In this document: one piece after another, positions 7,923 through 19,149 of the stretch | How the letters are laid out: each line of letters opens with the position of its first letter | Numbering within the stretch: position 1 is the stretch's first letter | Source of the DNA: Bacillaceae bacterium SAS-127 | Lineage (GTDB): Bacteria > Bacillota > Bacilli > Bacillales > Domibacillaceae | Assembly (NCBI GenBank): GCA_002261155.1 | Contig: NKXN01000002.1 | Coordinates: 1-64,000, forward strand | Direction: 5' to 3' | DNA: 64,000 nucleotides | The notes under the pieces: generated by a model | What the model was told of the DNA's origin: nothing | Database searches by the model: none | Seen by the model: the letters and a program-made list of their open reading frames with translations, nothing else | Program-made: the position numbers and the translations under genes

Positions 7923-7949
7923 GTGGGGGCATGATGCTCCTGCTTTTTT
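7923..7949 (+). terminator. Terminator of the persulfide operon
   Basis: A 9-bp stem with wobble pairs (GTGGGGGCA, loop TGA, TGCTCCTGC) is followed by six T. Confidence 0.7.
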
Positions 7950-7969
7950 GTTGTGTAAGTAATTTAAAA

Positions 7970-7983
7970 CGAACATACGTGCG
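7970..7983. promoter_or_regulatory. LexA (DinR) SOS box upstream of uvrB
   Basis: CGAACATACGTGCG matches the Bacillus SOS box CGAAC-N4-GTTCG at 12 of 14 positions when compared with CGAACATATGTTCG. It lies about 140 nt before the uvrB start, so damage-induced control of uvrBA is likely. Confidence 0.65.
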
Positions 7984-8121
7984 TAAAAAACTAGCTTTCT
8001 TTGTTTTATTTATGATAAAATGGGAAATATGATAAGTATCGAAAGCGATGGAGTTCAAGATGGAAATAATAGTCGGTGCAAGAGTATGATAAAGGTAAAA
8101 GGTCAGCAGGGAGGACAAAAT

Positions 8122-10092
8122 GTGGCAAATCCATTCGAAATAGTTTCTAAATATAGTCCACAAGGTGATCAGCCTGCCGCGATTGCCGAGCTAGTGGAAG
8201 GCATTAAGCAAGGAAAGAAGCATCAAACCCTGCTTGGAGCAACGGGAACAGGAAAGACGTTTACGGTTTCTAATGTCATTAAAGAAGTGAATAAACCGAC
8301 GCTTGTGATCGCTCATAATAAAACATTGGCGGGGCAGCTATATAGCGAATTTAAAGAGTTTTTCCCAAATAATGCAGTCGAGTATTTCGTCAGCTACTAT
8401 GATTATTATCAGCCGGAAGCGTATGTGCCGCAAACGGATACGTTCATTGAAAAAGATGCGAGCATTAATGATGAAATTGATAAGCTGCGCCACTCGGCGA
8501 CATCGGCGTTATTTGAGCGCAATGACGTCATCGTGATCGCCAGTGTTTCTTGCATTTACGGTTTAGGTTCGCCGGAAGAATATCGTGAGCTAGTGATTTC
8601 GTTGCGAACGGGTATGGAGCTAGAGCGCAATCAGCTGTTACGTCGTCTTGTAGATGTTCAGTATGAACGAAATGATATTGATTTTAAGCGCGGAACGTTT
8701 CGCGTGCGCGGCGATGTCGTCGAGATTTTCCCAGCTTCCCGTGATGAGCATTGCATGAGAGTTGAATTTTTCGGCGATGAAATTGATCGGATACGTGAAG
8801 TCGATGCGCTAACGGGCGAGATTCTTGGCGACCGCGACCATGTCGCTATCTTTCCAGCTTCCCACTTCGTTACTCGGGAAGAGAAAATGAAAATTGCGAT
8901 TGGAAATATAGAAAAAGAGCTAGAGGAACAACTAACTATTTTACGTGAAGACAATAAATTGCTAGAAGCGCAGCGCTTGGAACAGCGGACGCGTTATGAT
9001 TTAGAAATGATGCGGGAGATGGGCTTTTGTTCAGGAATTGAAAACTATTCGCGCCATCTAACTTTACGACCATCAGGCTCGACACCGTATACACTACTGG
9101 ATTATTTTCCGAAAGATTTCTTGCTCGTGATTGATGAGTCGCATGTGACCCTTCCACAAGTGCGCGGGATGTACAATGGCGACCAGGCACGTAAGCAAGT
9201 GCTAGTGGATCACGGTTTCCGCCTGCCATCTGCGAAGGATAATCGTCCGCTCATGTTCCAAGAATTTGAGGAGCATGTTCATCAAGCGGTTTACGTTTCA
9301 GCTACACCAGGTCCTTATGAAATCGAACATACCCCACATATGACAGAACAAATTATTCGACCGACTGGCCTGCTTGACCCAACCGTTGATGTCCGCCCGA
9401 TTGAAGGACAAATCGATGACCTCCTCGGTGAAATACAGGAACGTATTGAGAAGAACGAACGCGTATTAGTGACGACATTAACGAAGAAAATGTCTGAAGA
9501 CTTAACCGATTATTTAAAGGATATCGGGATTAAAGTGCAGTATTTGCATTCAGAAATTAAAACACTCGAACGGATTGAAATTATTCGAGATCTCCGCCTC
9601 GGTAAATACGACGTTCTTGTCGGGATTAACTTGTTGAGAGAAGGGCTTGATATTCCGGAGGTGTCGCTTGTGACAATTTTAGATGCCGATAAGGAAGGCT
9701 TCTTGCGCTCAGAGCGTTCGCTCATTCAGACGATGGGCCGCGCTGCCCGAAACGCATCGGGACATGTCATTATGTATGCCGATAAAATAACGGATTCAAT
9801 GGCAAAAGCGCTCGAGGAAACGAAGCGTCGTCGTTCGATTCAGGAACAGTACAATGAAACGCATGGCATTACACCGATGACTATTCAAAAAGAAGTTCGT
9901 GATGTGATTCGAGCGACCCATGCGGCCGAAGAAACAGAAGTGTACGAAACAACGAAAAAATTGTCGAAAACGGAAAGAAATCGTTTATTGCAAAGTCTTG
10001 AGAGCGAAATGAAGGAAGCGGCTAAAGCGCTTGATTTCGAGAAGGCGGCTGAGCTTCGCGATGCCTGGTTAGAGTTGAAATCGGAAGGATGA
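8122..10092 (+). CDS. uvrB: UvrABC excinuclease subunit B
   Basis: UvrB is the damage-verifying helicase-like subunit of nucleotide excision repair; UvrA loads it and UvrC binds it for incision. The 656-residue protein has Walker A GATGTGKT, the beta-hairpin region rich in tyrosines ([13 protein letters not shown]), the DESH box, the helicase motif QTMGRAARN and a C-terminal UVR domain (FEKAAELRD). I chose GTG 8122, which gives the normal family length and has GGGAGGA at good spacing; longer in-frame starts add 34 unmatched residues. uvrA follows six bases after the stop. Confidence 0.96.
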   Translation: MANPFEIVSKYSPQGDQPAAIAELVEGIKQGKKHQTLLGATGTGKTFTVSNVIKEVNKPTLVIAHNKTLAGQLYSEFKEFFPNNAVEYFVSYYDYYQPEAYVPQTDTFIEKDASINDEIDKLRHSATSALFERNDVIVIASVSCIYGLGSPEEYRELVISLRTGMELERNQLLRRLVDVQYERNDIDFKRGTFRVRGDVVEIFPASRDEHCMRVEFFGDEIDRIREVDALTGEILGDRDHVAIFPASHFVTREEKMKIAIGNIEKELEEQLTILREDNKLLEAQRLEQRTRYDLEMMREMGFCSGIENYSRHLTLRPSGSTPYTLLDYFPKDFLLVIDESHVTLPQVRGMYNGDQARKQVLVDHGFRLPSAKDNRPLMFQEFEEHVHQAVYVSATPGPYEIEHTPHMTEQIIRPTGLLDPTVDVRPIEGQIDDLLGEIQERIEKNERVLVTTLTKKMSEDLTDYLKDIGIKVQYLHSEIKTLERIEIIRDLRLGKYDVLVGINLLREGLDIPEVSLVTILDADKEGFLRSERSLIQTMGRAARNASGHVIMYADKITDSMAKALEETKRRRSIQEQYNETHGITPMTIQKEVRDVIRATHAAEETEVYETTKKLSKTERNRLLQSLESEMKEAAKALDFEKAAELRDAWLELKSEG

Positions 10093-10098
10093 CTTTTT

Positions 10099-12945
10099 AT
10101 GGGAATAGATAAAATTACAGTAAAAGGTGCTAGAGCACATAATCTCAAAAATATCGATATCACCATTCCGCGCGATCAATTAGTCGTGCTGACGGGTTTA
10201 TCGGGATCAGGGAAATCATCGCTCGCCTTTGATACGATTTATGCAGAGGGGCAGCGTCGCTATGTCGAATCGCTGTCCGCCTATGCTCGCCAATTTTTAG
10301 GGCAAATGGATAAGCCGGATGTGGATGCGATCGAAGGGTTATCGCCAGCGATTTCGATTGATCAGAAAACGACAAGTCGTAACCCTCGTTCCACGGTCGG
10401 AACGGTGACGGAAATTTATGATTACTTGCGTTTGCTGTTTGCGCGTATCGGCCGTCCGATTTGTCCTGTTCATGGCATTGAAATTACGTCGCAAACGATC
10501 GAACAAATGGTGGATCGCATTATGCAACACGAGGAGCGCACGAAGCTGCAAGTATTATCGCCGATCGTTTCCGGTCGAAAAGGAACACATGTGAAGGTGT
10601 TTGAAGAAATTAAGCGTCAAGGCTATGTTCGCGTGCGTGTAGACGGCGAAATGTACGAAATAGAAGATGAGATTGAACTAGAAAAAAATAAAAAGCATTC
10701 GATTGAAGTCGTCATTGACCGGATCGTCGTCAAAGAAGGGATCGAAGCACGTTTAGCTGACTCATTAGAGGCCGCTCTCAAATTAGGAGAAGGAAATGTC
10801 ATTATCGATGTTATCGGCCAAGAAGAATTACTGTTCAGTGAACATCATGCTTGTCCTCATTGTGGATTTTCGATTGGAGAATTAGAGCCGCGTATGTTTT
10901 CTTTTAATAGCCCTTACGGTGCCTGCCCAACGTGTGACGGCTTAGGGTCGAAGTTGAAAGTCGATGTCGATCTCGTGTTGCCAAATTGGGAGTTAAGCTT
11001 AAAAGAACATGCGATTGCTCCGTGGGAATCGACCAGCTCACAATATTATCCACAGCTTCTAGAGTCAGTTTGTACTCACTATGGTATCGATATGGATAAG
11101 CCAGTGAAGGACTTGCCGAAAGAACAAATGGATAAAATTTTATACGGATCGGGCAATGAAAAAGTGTACTTCCGTTATGAGAATGATTTCGGGCAAATCC
11201 GTGAAAACCATGTGGCATTTGAAGGAGTTATTGGCAATATTGAGCGTCGTTACCGCGAAACGAGCTCCGATTATATTCGCGAGATGATGGAAAAATATAT
11301 GGGGCAGCAAAAATGTCCGACATGTAAAGGCTATCGCTTGAAAAAAGAAAGTCTTGCCGTCAAAATCAATGACCGTCACATTAGTGAAGTAACGGATGAT
11401 TCGATTGAAGAAGCGGAGAAGTTCTTTGCTTCGCTGTCGTTAACGGAAAAAGAAATGAAGATTGCTCATTTAATTTTACGAGAAATTCGTGAGCGGCTTG
11501 GCTTCTTAATTAATGTCGGCTTAGATTATTTAACGCTCAGTCGAGCAGCGGGCACATTGTCCGGGGGAGAGGCGCAGCGTATTCGGTTAGCGACGCAAAT
11601 TGGTTCGCGATTAACTGGAGTGCTCTATATTTTGGATGAGCCATCAATTGGCTTGCATCAACGAGACAATGACCGCTTAATTCATACGATGAAAGAGATG
11701 CGTGATATTGGTAACACGTTGATCGTCGTCGAGCATGATGAAGATACGATGCTGGCGGCTGATTATTTAATTGACGTGGGGCCGGGTGCAGGAATTCATG
11801 GGGGAGAAATCGTTTCTGCCGGAACACCGGAACAAGTGATGAATGACCCTGTTTCATTGACAGGTCAATATTTATCAGGGAAAAAATATATTCCGTTGCC
11901 AAATGAGCGCCGTCAGCCAGACGGTCGCTGGATTGAAGTGACAGGAGCAAAGGAAAATAACTTAAAAAACGTCAAAGCAAAGTTTCCGCTCGGTCTGTTT
12001 ACCGCGGTGACAGGTGTATCGGGTTCTGGAAAAAGTACGTTGATCAATGAAATTCTCCATAAATCATTGGCACAACAGCTACATAATGCGAAAAGCAAGC
12101 CAGGACAACACCGAGAAGTGAAAGGAATTGAGCATCTTGAAAAAGTGATCGATATTGATCAGTCTCCGATTGGCCGAACACCAAGATCCAATCCAGCGAC
12201 GTATACAGGGGTGTTTGATGATATTCGCGATGTGTTTGCGACAACGAATGAGGCGAAAGTGCGCGGTTATAAGAAAGGACGCTTTAGCTTCAATGTGAAG
12301 GGTGGACGCTGTGAGGCTTGCCGTGGAGATGGCATCATCAAAATTGAAATGCACTTTTTACCGGATGTGTATGTGCCGTGCGAAGTGTGTCATGGGAAAC
12401 GTTACAATCGTGAAACACTCGAAGTGAAATATAAAGGGAAAAACATTTCCGATGTGCTAGCGATGACGGTAGAAGATGCGTTACAATTTTTTGAAAACAT
12501 CCCGAAAATTAAACGTAAGCTGCAGACGATTGCCGATGTTGGGCTAGATTATATTACTCTAGGCCAACCCGCGACCACTCTTTCTGGTGGAGAGGCTCAG
12601 CGTGTGAAGCTGGCATCTGAATTGCACCGCCGTTCCAATGGACGCTCGTTCTACATTTTAGATGAGCCAACGACCGGCTTGCATGTAGATGATATTTCCC
12701 GTTTGCTTCATGTGCTTCAGCGTTTAGTCGACAATGGAGACACTGTATTAGTGATTGAGCATAATTTGGATGTCATTAAAACAGCGGATTATATTGTTGA
12801 TCTTGGACCAGAAGGTGGCGATCGCGGAGGAATGATTGTTGCTTCTGGTACACCAGAAGAAGTGGCGGAAGTGGAAGAGTCGTATACCGGTTACTATTTG
12901 AATAAAGTATTAGTTCGTGACCGCGAACGTATTATGAAAGTTTAA
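10099..12945 (+). CDS. uvrA: UvrABC excinuclease subunit A
   Basis: UvrA is the ABC-type ATPase that finds DNA lesions and delivers UvrB. The 948-residue protein has two nucleotide-binding halves: Walker [10 protein letters not shown] near residue 32 and GVSGSGKST near 640, with signature LSGGEAQR in both halves. It also has the zinc modules CPHCG/CPTC near 255 and CEAC/CEVC near 740. The initiator ATG is followed by [15 protein letters not shown], typical of the family. It forms one transcription unit with uvrB. Confidence 0.97.
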   Translation: MGIDKITVKGARAHNLKNIDITIPRDQLVVLTGLSGSGKSSLAFDTIYAEGQRRYVESLSAYARQFLGQMDKPDVDAIEGLSPAISIDQKTTSRNPRSTVGTVTEIYDYLRLLFARIGRPICPVHGIEITSQTIEQMVDRIMQHEERTKLQVLSPIVSGRKGTHVKVFEEIKRQGYVRVRVDGEMYEIEDEIELEKNKKHSIEVVIDRIVVKEGIEARLADSLEAALKLGEGNVIIDVIGQEELLFSEHHACPHCGFSIGELEPRMFSFNSPYGACPTCDGLGSKLKVDVDLVLPNWELSLKEHAIAPWESTSSQYYPQLLESVCTHYGIDMDKPVKDLPKEQMDKILYGSGNEKVYFRYENDFGQIRENHVAFEGVIGNIERRYRETSSDYIREMMEKYMGQQKCPTCKGYRLKKESLAVKINDRHISEVTDDSIEEAEKFFASLSLTEKEMKIAHLILREIRERLGFLINVGLDYLTLSRAAGTLSGGEAQRIRLATQIGSRLTGVLYILDEPSIGLHQRDNDRLIHTMKEMRDIGNTLIVVEHDEDTMLAADYLIDVGPGAGIHGGEIVSAGTPEQVMNDPVSLTGQYLSGKKYIPLPNERRQPDGRWIEVTGAKENNLKNVKAKFPLGLFTAVTGVSGSGKSTLINEILHKSLAQQLHNAKSKPGQHREVKGIEHLEKVIDIDQSPIGRTPRSNPATYTGVFDDIRDVFATTNEAKVRGYKKGRFSFNVKGGRCEACRGDGIIKIEMHFLPDVYVPCEVCHGKRYNRETLEVKYKGKNISDVLAMTVEDALQFFENIPKIKRKLQTIADVGLDYITLGQPATTLSGGEAQRVKLASELHRRSNGRSFYILDEPTTGLHVDDISRLLHVLQRLVDNGDTVLVIEHNLDVIKTADYIVDLGPEGGDRGGMIVASGTPEEVAEVEESYTGYYLNKVLVRDRERIMKV

Positions 12946-13020
12946 AAACTTGAAACTTTTTCTAAATCGTTGCGTATGTAAAGAGAGAAAGTCAAATTCA
13001 ACTAATTGGAGGGACTTGAA

Positions 13021-14160
13021 ATGAACGAAGAGAAAAAGCGAATTTTGAAAATGGTTGAAGATGGAATTATCACTGCAAGCGAAGCGGTGTCGTTGATGGA
13101 GGCACTTGAAAAAAATCAGCATTCTACTGCTCAGAAAGATAGTTTCTTTGATGAATTATTGAACTTCGGACAGAAATTAGGCAACCAAATGCAAGGAGCA
13201 GGTAGTCAGCTTCATCAGCCAAAGGATAAATTATTTCAGTTCGTTCAGTCTACAGTTCAAAAGCTAAAGGACTTTGAATTTCCTCTTGGAAAAGCGGTCG
13301 AATTCTCTCATGTGTTTCATGAAGAAGTTTTCTCACCGAAGCGCTTAAAGGTAGAAGTGGCAAATGGCGATTTAACGCTTTTACCTTGGGATGAGCAAGG
13401 AGTGAAAGCTGAATGCCATGTGAAGGTGTACGGTGCAGAACGAGAAGAGGACGCACGAGAAGAATTTATTAAAAATAGTGTATTTTATGCTCGCGATAAC
13501 AAATTATCATTCTCCGTCGGCTTGAAATTAATGAAGGTAGATACCGTATTGTATGTGCCGAAAGCAAAAATCGACGATATCTCGATGAAACTATTTAACG
13601 GTTCATTGGCTGTAAATGACATTCAAGTAGAAGAGCTAGATGTGAAAACAGCAAACGGCAAAATTGAAGTAAAAAATTGTCAGATAGATGATTTTGAAGG
13701 GGAAACAGGCAACGGCCAAATTTACTTAACGAATTGTGAAGGTAAAAAGGTGGAAGCCAATTCCTTTAATGGAGCGATTCATGTGATTGGTTCCGTCGGT
13801 GATATTGATGTGAAAACGGTGAACGGCAATGTGTTATGCGATATGAAAACAGGTGCTGTTCATACGATTAAAGCACATGCGATTACTGGAAACGTTGAGG
13901 TGTATGCACCAGCCTCTATGGCGATGAAGGGTGAATTACGCACAAACTTTGGCTCGTTCCATTTGCCAGAAACGGGCATGAAGACAGTGACGGAGAAAGA
14001 GGAAATGGTTCAAAAGCTCGTTCGTTTTGAAAGTGAGAATGAAGCGGATCAACAAGTATTTATTATGGCGGAAACGCGTACAGGCTTGATTACGATTCGC
14101 ACGATTTCTCCAAAAACGGAAGAAAACGAGCTTATCCCTAAATTAGAGCAAGGTGAGTAA
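13021..14160 (+). CDS. yvlB: DUF4097 protein, YvlB-like
   Basis: The 379-residue protein opens with a short helical SHOCT-like segment (KRILKMVEDGIITASEAVSLMEAL). It ends in a DUF4097 beta-helix domain (about residues 100-370) with repeated short strands such as ANGDLTLL, FNGSLAV, ANGKIEV, GNGQIYL and VNGNV. YvlB and LiaX-type proteins with this layout belong to envelope-stress modules; no enzymatic activity is known. ATG 13021 has TTGGAGGG upstream. yvlD follows two bases after the stop. In B. subtilis yvlABCD lies next to uvrBA; the yvlA and yvlC counterparts are missing here. Confidence 0.8.
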   Translation: MNEEKKRILKMVEDGIITASEAVSLMEALEKNQHSTAQKDSFFDELLNFGQKLGNQMQGAGSQLHQPKDKLFQFVQSTVQKLKDFEFPLGKAVEFSHVFHEEVFSPKRLKVEVANGDLTLLPWDEQGVKAECHVKVYGAEREEDAREEFIKNSVFYARDNKLSFSVGLKLMKVDTVLYVPKAKIDDISMKLFNGSLAVNDIQVEELDVKTANGKIEVKNCQIDDFEGETGNGQIYLTNCEGKKVEANSFNGAIHVIGSVGDIDVKTVNGNVLCDMKTGAVHTIKAHAITGNVEVYAPASMAMKGELRTNFGSFHLPETGMKTVTEKEEMVQKLVRFESENEADQQVFIMAETRTGLITIRTISPKTEENELIPKLEQGE

Positions 14161-14162
14161 AG

Positions 14163-14510
14163 ATGAGATGGATTGCTGGCATTTTAATTAATGCCCTATT
14201 GTTTATTGCGCTTTCAGGCTATTTTACGGGGGTGGAAGTGGATAGTGTGAGCTCAGCTATCATTGCTAGTACTGTGCTATCTATTTTAAACATACTCGTT
14301 CGGCCGATTTTAATTATTTTAACGTTGCCGATTACATTCGTGACACTTGGACTCTTTCTGTTTGTCATTAACGCCTTAACGCTAATGCTGACAGATAATA
14401 TTATGGGGAGTCATTTTGACATATCCGGATTTGGCATGGCGCTGTTGATTTCGGTTATAATGGCGCTTGTGAATCTCATTTTACAGCTTACGATTTTTCG
14501 AAAGGAATAG
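14163..14510 (+). CDS. yvlD: YvlD-like phage holin family IV membrane protein
   Basis: A 115-residue protein with four hydrophobic helices and the RPIL and LP(I)TFVTLGLF motifs of the YvlD family (annotated as phage holin superfamily IV, though it is a chromosomal housekeeping family). It is coupled to yvlB by a two-base gap, with GGTGAGTAAAG as the likely ribosome site inside the yvlB end. It is probably part of the same envelope-stress unit; its function is unknown. Confidence 0.8.
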   Translation: MRWIAGILINALLFIALSGYFTGVEVDSVSSAIIASTVLSILNILVRPILIILTLPITFVTLGLFLFVINALTLMLTDNIMGSHFDISGFGMALLISVIMALVNLILQLTIFRKE

Positions 14511-14513
14511 CTT

Positions 14514-14564
14514 AAAAGAGGCATCTATCCGTCGATGATTCGGCGAATAGATGCCTCTTTTTTG
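14514..14564 (+). terminator. Strong terminator after yvlD
   Basis: A long near-perfect stem (AAAAGAGGCATCTAT with ATAGATGCCTCTTTT, inner region also paired) runs into TTTTTT. The A-rich left arm would also serve transcription from the right. Confidence 0.88.
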
Positions 14565-14597
14565 TGTCGACTGGGAAAGTCAGTCACCAACCTCACT

Positions 14598-15146
14598 TTA
14601 TTTTAACTGATAATAAGAAATAATTGCCTCAGCCATCGCTTCGGCACATTGCTGCTGGTACAGGCTTGTCCGCAGTAGTTGTGCTTCTTCAAGGTTAGTC
14701 ATAAACCCTAATTCGATCAATACAGCTGTCATTTTCGTTTTTCGCAACAGATAGAAATTCGCTGTTTTCACGCCGCGATTTTTTCGTCCTGTTCGTTTGA
14801 TCACAAGCTCTTGAAGGAGTGTAGCGAATTGTTGTGCTTCTTTCGGGCGAGATGGATAAATATAGGTTTCAATTCCGTTTGCTCCATTCCATGTCTCTCC
14901 ATAAGCGTTGGCGTGAATCGAGAGAAAAAGGTCGGCATGCCAGCGATTGGCGAGAGCCGTTCGTTCTGCTAAAGGCACGTCCATTTCATCTGAATGTGAA
15001 AAGCGAATGTCCACTTTCTTAAAAGGGCATAGTTCCTTTTGTAACCGCAAAGCTACTTCTCGATTAAACTCGTACTCCTTCATACCATTCGGGCTTCGTT
15101 TTCCAGGTGTGTGTAAGCCATGTCCAGCATCAATTATTATCTTCAT
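14598..15146 (-). CDS. N-acetylmuramoyl-L-alanine amidase, Amidase_3 domain only
   Basis: Zinc amidases of this type cut the bond between muramic acid and the stem peptide of peptidoglycan. The 182-residue protein is only the catalytic domain: DAGHG with His9, a Glu at residue 24 or 26, SIHANA with the second His, and LIELGFMTN with the catalytic Glu. There is no signal peptide, SH3, SPOR or other wall-binding repeat. This recalls the catalytic parts of CwlC and CwlD, so a mother-cell sporulation role or release by lysis is possible but unproven. AGGAGGGGG precedes the ATG. It is divergent from hprK. Confidence 0.85.
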   Translation of the reverse strand: MKIIIDAGHGLHTPGKRSPNGMKEYEFNREVALRLQKELCPFKKVDIRFSHSDEMDVPLAERTALANRWHADLFLSIHANAYGETWNGANGIETYIYPSRPKEAQQFATLLQELVIKRTGRKNRGVKTANFYLLRKTKMTAVLIELGFMTNLEEAQLLRTSLYQQQCAEAMAEAIISYYQLK

Positions 15147-15262
15147 GTTTCCCCCTCCTCCCCCTTATAATAGAAAAACAATTGAAAAAGAGACACCTAT
15201 ATATGAGATGAGCTGAAAAATGTTACAATATGATCAGACTGCCAGTTGAGGAGGTAGAAAGT

Positions 15263-16197
15263 TTGGCTAAAGTTCGTACAAAGGATTTGTTAGAGAAGTT
15301 TAATTTCGAGCTTGTGAGTGGAGAAGACGGCATTCATCGTCCGATCATCACGAGTGATCTTTCGCGGCCAGGTCTTGAGCTTGCTGGTTTTTTTGATTAT
15401 TATCCAGCGGAGCGCGTGCAATTGCTTGGCATGACGGAGATGTCGTTTTTCGGTAAGTTGCATCCGGAGGAGCAAACATCCCGGATGGAAAGACTTTGTC
15501 ATGATACGACACCGGCGATTATTCTTTCACGAGGACAAGAGGTGCCGGAATCATTAATGGAAGCATCGGAGCGAAACGCTGTCCCGGTGATGCGTTCGAA
15601 GATGACGACGACGCGGCTTTCAAGTCGGTTGACTAATTACTTAGAAAGCATGCTGGCCCCAACGACGGCAGTGCATGGGGTGTTGGTCGATATTTATGGT
15701 GTTGGTGTATTAATTACCGGCCAAAGCGGAGTCGGAAAAAGCGAAACGGCTTTGGAACTTGTGAAACGTGGTCATCGACTAGTGGCGGATGATTGTGTTG
15801 AAATTCGTCAAGAGGATGAGGATGTGCTTGTCGGTAGTGCCCCTGAGCTTATTGAACATTTGCTAGAAATTCGTGGGCTAGGGATCATTAACGTGATGAC
15901 GTTATTTGGTACAGGAGCGATTCGCGGACATAAACGAATTACGTTAAATATTCATTTGGAAGTTTGGGACCCAAAAAGCAGTACGATCGCTTAGGTATTG
16001 AAGAAGATAAATTGAAAATTATTGATACAGATATTACGAAAATTACTTTGCCGGTTCGTCCGGGAAGAAACTTGGCGGTGATTATCGAGGTAGCAGCGAT
16101 GAATTTCCGCTTGAAGCGCCTCGGCATTAACACGGCACAAGAGTTTACGAACAAGCTTGCTAATGTCATTAGTGAGAAAGATCCTGATTTATTATAG
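15263..16197 (+). pseudogene. hprK: HPr kinase/phosphorylase with a one-base frameshift
   Basis: HprK phosphorylates HPr and Crh on Ser46 in carbon catabolite control. The first part starts at TTG 15263 (GAGGAGG upstream) with MAKVRTKD, and has Walker [10 protein letters not shown] near residue 155 and the signature [16 protein letters not shown]. After LEVWDP the frame runs into a stop at 15992-15994. The remaining family sequence, from [11 protein letters not shown] to the end at 16197, continues in the +1 frame. A run of five A at 15973-15977 is one base short of what would restore the usual protein of about 310 residues. Either this is a homopolymer sequencing error or hprK is truly broken; lgt and the rest of the operon look intact. 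Confidence 0.85.
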
Positions 16198-16208
16198 AAA
16201 GGGGAAAA

Positions 16209-17021
16209 ATGATGGAAGGTTACCCGTTAAACCGCGTGGCGTTCGAGCTTGGTGCATTTCCGGTGCATTGGTACGGTCTTATTATCGGTTGTGGAATTGC
16301 ACTCGGTTTTTATTTAGCGACGAAGGAAAGCGAGCGTCTTGGTTTAGAAAAAGACACCTTTGCTGATTTACTCATTTGGGCGATTCCTATTGCGATTCTT
16401 TGTGCTCGCGTTTATTACGTACTATTTCAATGGGAATATTATTCGCAGCATCCAGCAGACATTATTAAAATCTGGGAAGGCGGCATTGCGATCCACGGGG
16501 CGTTAATTGGAGCTGTGGCGACGACGGTTGCTTTTTCAATGGCAAAAAATATTTCGTTTTGGAAGCTGGCGGATATTGCTGCCCCTAGCATTATTTTGGG
16601 ACAGGCGATTGGGCGCTGGGGAAATTTCATGAATCAGGAAGCTCATGGGGGAGAAGTCACTCGTTCCTTTTTAGAGGGCTTGCACTTGCCAGACTTTATT
16701 ATTAATCAAATGTACATTGAGGGCGTGTATTATCATCCAACGTTTTTATATGAATCACTGTGGAACTTGCTTGGGTTTGCGCTATTAATCGCGTTAAGAA
16801 AAGTCAACTTACGACGAGGCGAGATGTTTTTAACATATGTCATTTGGTATTCGATCGGGCGCTTCTTCATTGAAGGCTTGCGGACAGATAGTCTGATGCT
16901 TGGAGGATTAAGAATGGCGCAAGTAATTTCGATCGGGCTAGTGGTAGCTGCGGTGGTTATTTGGATCGTTCGTCGCAAAATGAATACAAAGCAAGTGCGC
17001 TACAATAGTATGGAAAATTGA
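16209..17021 (+). CDS. lgt: Prolipoprotein diacylglyceryl transferase
   Basis: Lgt moves a diacylglyceryl group from phosphatidylglycerol to the lipobox cysteine of prelipoproteins, the first step of lipoprotein maturation. The 270-residue membrane protein has the Lgt signature [14 protein letters not shown] near residue 138, the HWYGLI segment near 20 and about seven hydrophobic helices. AAAGGGG precedes the ATG pair at 16209 and 16212. It follows hprK by 11 bases, as in B. subtilis. Confidence 0.96.
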   Translation: MMEGYPLNRVAFELGAFPVHWYGLIIGCGIALGFYLATKESERLGLEKDTFADLLIWAIPIAILCARVYYVLFQWEYYSQHPADIIKIWEGGIAIHGALIGAVATTVAFSMAKNISFWKLADIAAPSIILGQAIGRWGNFMNQEAHGGEVTRSFLEGLHLPDFIINQMYIEGVYYHPTFLYESLWNLLGFALLIALRKVNLRRGEMFLTYVIWYSIGRFFIEGLRTDSLMLGGLRMAQVISIGLVVAAVVIWIVRRKMNTKQVRYNSMEN

Positions 17022-17040
17022 ACATAGGGGAGAGTAAGGG

Positions 17041-17991
17041 ATGATTTCGACAATCAAAAGGGGTTTGTTTGTTGGAGGAAAGACGGCTTGGACATTAGGA
17101 AAAGTCATCTTTCCGATTACGTTGATCGTCACGATTTTGCAGTTTACTCCCGTTTTGCCGTGGCTGATGAAATTGATCAGTCCGATCATGGGGATCTTTG
17201 GACTATCAGGGGAAGCGTCCATTCCGCTCGTATTAGGAAACTTTTTGAATTTATATGCCGGAATTGGGGCGATGTTATCGCTCGATTTAACGGTAAAAGA
17301 AGTGTTTATTTTAGCGGTGATGCTGTCGTTCTCCCATAATTTATTAATTGAATCGAGCGTTGCAACGAAGGTTGGCGTGAGGATGTCCGTGATGCTAGCT
17401 GTCCGCCTTGGATTGGCGATTGTATCTGGGATTGTGATTAATCTCGTTTGGAAAGGCGGCGGCGAGCTCGCGAAATACGGTATAGCTCCACCGCAGCAAG
17501 CGGAGCCAAACGGCTGGGGAGAAATTTTGCTGCTCGGTCTTGAAAAAGCAGCGTACGGAGTTTTTCAACTAGCGTTAATTGTGATTCCGTTAATGGTAAT
17601 GATACAATTTTTAAAAGATTTAAAATGGCTCGACGTGTTTTCCCGCTGGATGGCACCAGTAACGCGGATACTTGGGATGAAAGAAAATACATCGACGACG
17701 TTAGCGGCGGGACTTTTATTCGGCTTGGCTTACGGCTCGGCTGTGATGATTCAAGCAGTTAAAGATGACGGAGTGAGCCGTAAAGATGTAACGATCGCCT
17801 TTATCTTTTTAGTTGCTTGTCACGCTGTTGTAGAGGATACGTTGATTTTCGTACCGCTTGGACTGACCGGTTGGACATTGCTTGCCTTATTTTTGATCCG
17901 AGTAATTGTCGCCGTTATTTTGACTCTGATCGTCTCAACATTATGGAGACGAGCTGAAATTGCGGAAAGAAAGGAAGCAACTTTATCATGA
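17041..17991 (+). CDS. yvoD: YvoD, nucleoside-recognition (Gate) domain membrane protein
   Basis: A 316-residue polytopic protein with two Gate/nucleoside-recognition domain repeats (about 45-140 and 195-300). It resembles B. subtilis YvoD, encoded between lgt and ppaX there as here. Gate proteins occur in transporters and in spore-membrane proteins such as SpoIVB-linked SpmA/B. No substrate can be named. Its stop overlaps the ppaX start by four bases (ATGA). Confidence 0.82.
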   Translation: MISTIKRGLFVGGKTAWTLGKVIFPITLIVTILQFTPVLPWLMKLISPIMGIFGLSGEASIPLVLGNFLNLYAGIGAMLSLDLTVKEVFILAVMLSFSHNLLIESSVATKVGVRMSVMLAVRLGLAIVSGIVINLVWKGGGELAKYGIAPPQQAEPNGWGEILLLGLEKAAYGVFQLALIVIPLMVMIQFLKDLKWLDVFSRWMAPVTRILGMKENTSTTLAAGLLFGLAYGSAVMIQAVKDDGVSRKDVTIAFIFLVACHAVVEDTLIFVPLGLTGWTLLALFLIRVIVAVILTLIVSTLWRRAEIAERKEATLS

Positions 17992-18644
17992 AAAACATTA
18001 CAACTTTGCTGTTTGACTTAGATGGTACATTAATTAACACAAATGAATTAATTATCGCTTCATTTTTGCATACACTAGATCATTATTTCCCGAATCAATA
18101 TCAGCGGGAAGATGTGTATCCTTTTATGGGGCCGACACTCGTTGAAACATTTAGTAGCATCGATCCCGAGCGAGTCGATGAAATGGTCGATCGCTATCGT
18201 ACATATAACTTAGCGAAGCATGATGAGCTAGTGACAGAGTTTGACGGGGTGTATGACACGATCCGCACGTTGAAAGAGAACGGCTATAAGCTCGCGATCG
18301 TTTCCACGAAAATGCGCGATACGGTCATTAAAGGTTTGAAACTGACGGGGCTGTATGACTTTTTCGAAGTGATTGTCGCGCTCGATGATGTGACGGAACC
18401 GAAGCCTGATCCAGAACCGTTGCAAAAAGCTTTAGCAGCACTTGGCTCGACAGCGGAGGAAGCGATGATGATCGGTGATAACTATCACGATATTGAAGGT
18501 GGACATAATGCCGGTACATTGACAGCTGGAGTTGCTTGGTCGGTAAAAGGGAAAGACTTTTTACAAACATTTAACCCTGATTATATGTTAGAGACAATGC
18601 CAGAGCTGTTAACTATTTTACAAGTAGGCACTGTGAAGCAATGA
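17988..18644 (+). CDS. ppaX: Pyrophosphatase PpaX (HAD family)
   Basis: PpaX hydrolyses the pyrophosphate released when HprK/P dephosphorylates P-Ser-HPr, and so drives that reaction. The 218-residue HAD protein has motif [11 protein letters not shown] at residues 8-17, motif II around VSTKMRDT, the Lys region PKPDPEPL and motif [14 protein letters not shown]. It overlaps yvoD and yvoF by four bases each, so the operon is tightly coupled. Keeping PpaX would be odd if HprK were truly lost, which favours the view that hprK is functional or was broken recently. Confidence 0.92.
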   Translation: MKNITTLLFDLDGTLINTNELIIASFLHTLDHYFPNQYQREDVYPFMGPTLVETFSSIDPERVDEMVDRYRTYNLAKHDELVTEFDGVYDTIRTLKENGYKLAIVSTKMRDTVIKGLKLTGLYDFFEVIVALDDVTEPKPDPEPLQKALAALGSTAEEAMMIGDNYHDIEGGHNAGTLTAGVAWSVKGKDFLQTFNPDYMLETMPELLTILQVGTVKQ

Positions 18645-19123
18645 GACGAACGGAGCGGTACAAAGTAGAGGGAGGCAACTCGCTTTGGAATATTTACAAA
18701 ACCGTTTCGTTTTGGAAAACCTTTAAAAATACGGCTATCATTGAAATTGGTCGCTTTACGCCATTTATGGGGCTGAAAAATAGCTTGTATCGCACGTTTC
18801 TTGGAATGAATATTGGCGAACAAACGGCACTTGCCTATAAAGTAGTGCCCGACATTATGTTCCCAGAGTACATTACGATCGGTCGCAACTCGATTATCGG
18901 CTACAATACCGTAATCCTCGCGCACGAATATTTAATCGACGAATACCGTCTCGGAAAAGTGATCATCGGTGACAACGTGATGATCGGTGCCAATTGTACG
19001 ATCTTGCCGGGCGTGAGGATCGGTGACGGAGCGGTCGTTTCTGCTGCGACCCTCGTTCACCGAGATGTTCCACCTAGTGCTTTTGCCGGGGGAAACCCGA
19101 TGCAAATTAAAGACAGGAAATAA
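18641..19123 (+). CDS. yvoF: YvoF, hexapeptide-repeat acyltransferase
   Basis: A 160-residue left-handed beta-helix (hexapeptide) protein with repeats such as [24 protein letters not shown] and [11 protein letters not shown], and the GGNP ending typical of O-acetyltransferases. It is strongly like B. subtilis YvoF, the last gene of the hprK operon. The acyl donor is presumably acetyl-CoA and the acceptor is unknown. A perfect terminator hairpin begins at its stop codon. Confidence 0.88.
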   Translation: MRRTERYKVEGGNSLWNIYKTVSFWKTFKNTAIIEIGRFTPFMGLKNSLYRTFLGMNIGEQTALAYKVVPDIMFPEYITIGRNSIIGYNTVILAHEYLIDEYRLGKVIIGDNVMIGANCTILPGVRIGDGAVVSAATLVHRDVPPSAFAGGNPMQIKDRK

Positions 19124-19149
19124 CCTCTTTGTATGTGGAAGAGGTTATT
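19119..19149. terminator. Terminator between yvoF and the convergent DUF4083 gene
   Basis: A perfect 11-bp inverted repeat (AATAACCTCTT and AAGAGGTTATT, 9-nt loop) covers the yvoF stop and the stop of the opposite gene. The plus-strand tail is CTGATTTATTTTC. Confidence 0.75.

Noticed and set aside
14598-15146. Prophage endolysin
   Set aside because: No holin partner, wall-binding domain or other phage genes nearby; the neighbours are conserved chromosomal genes.
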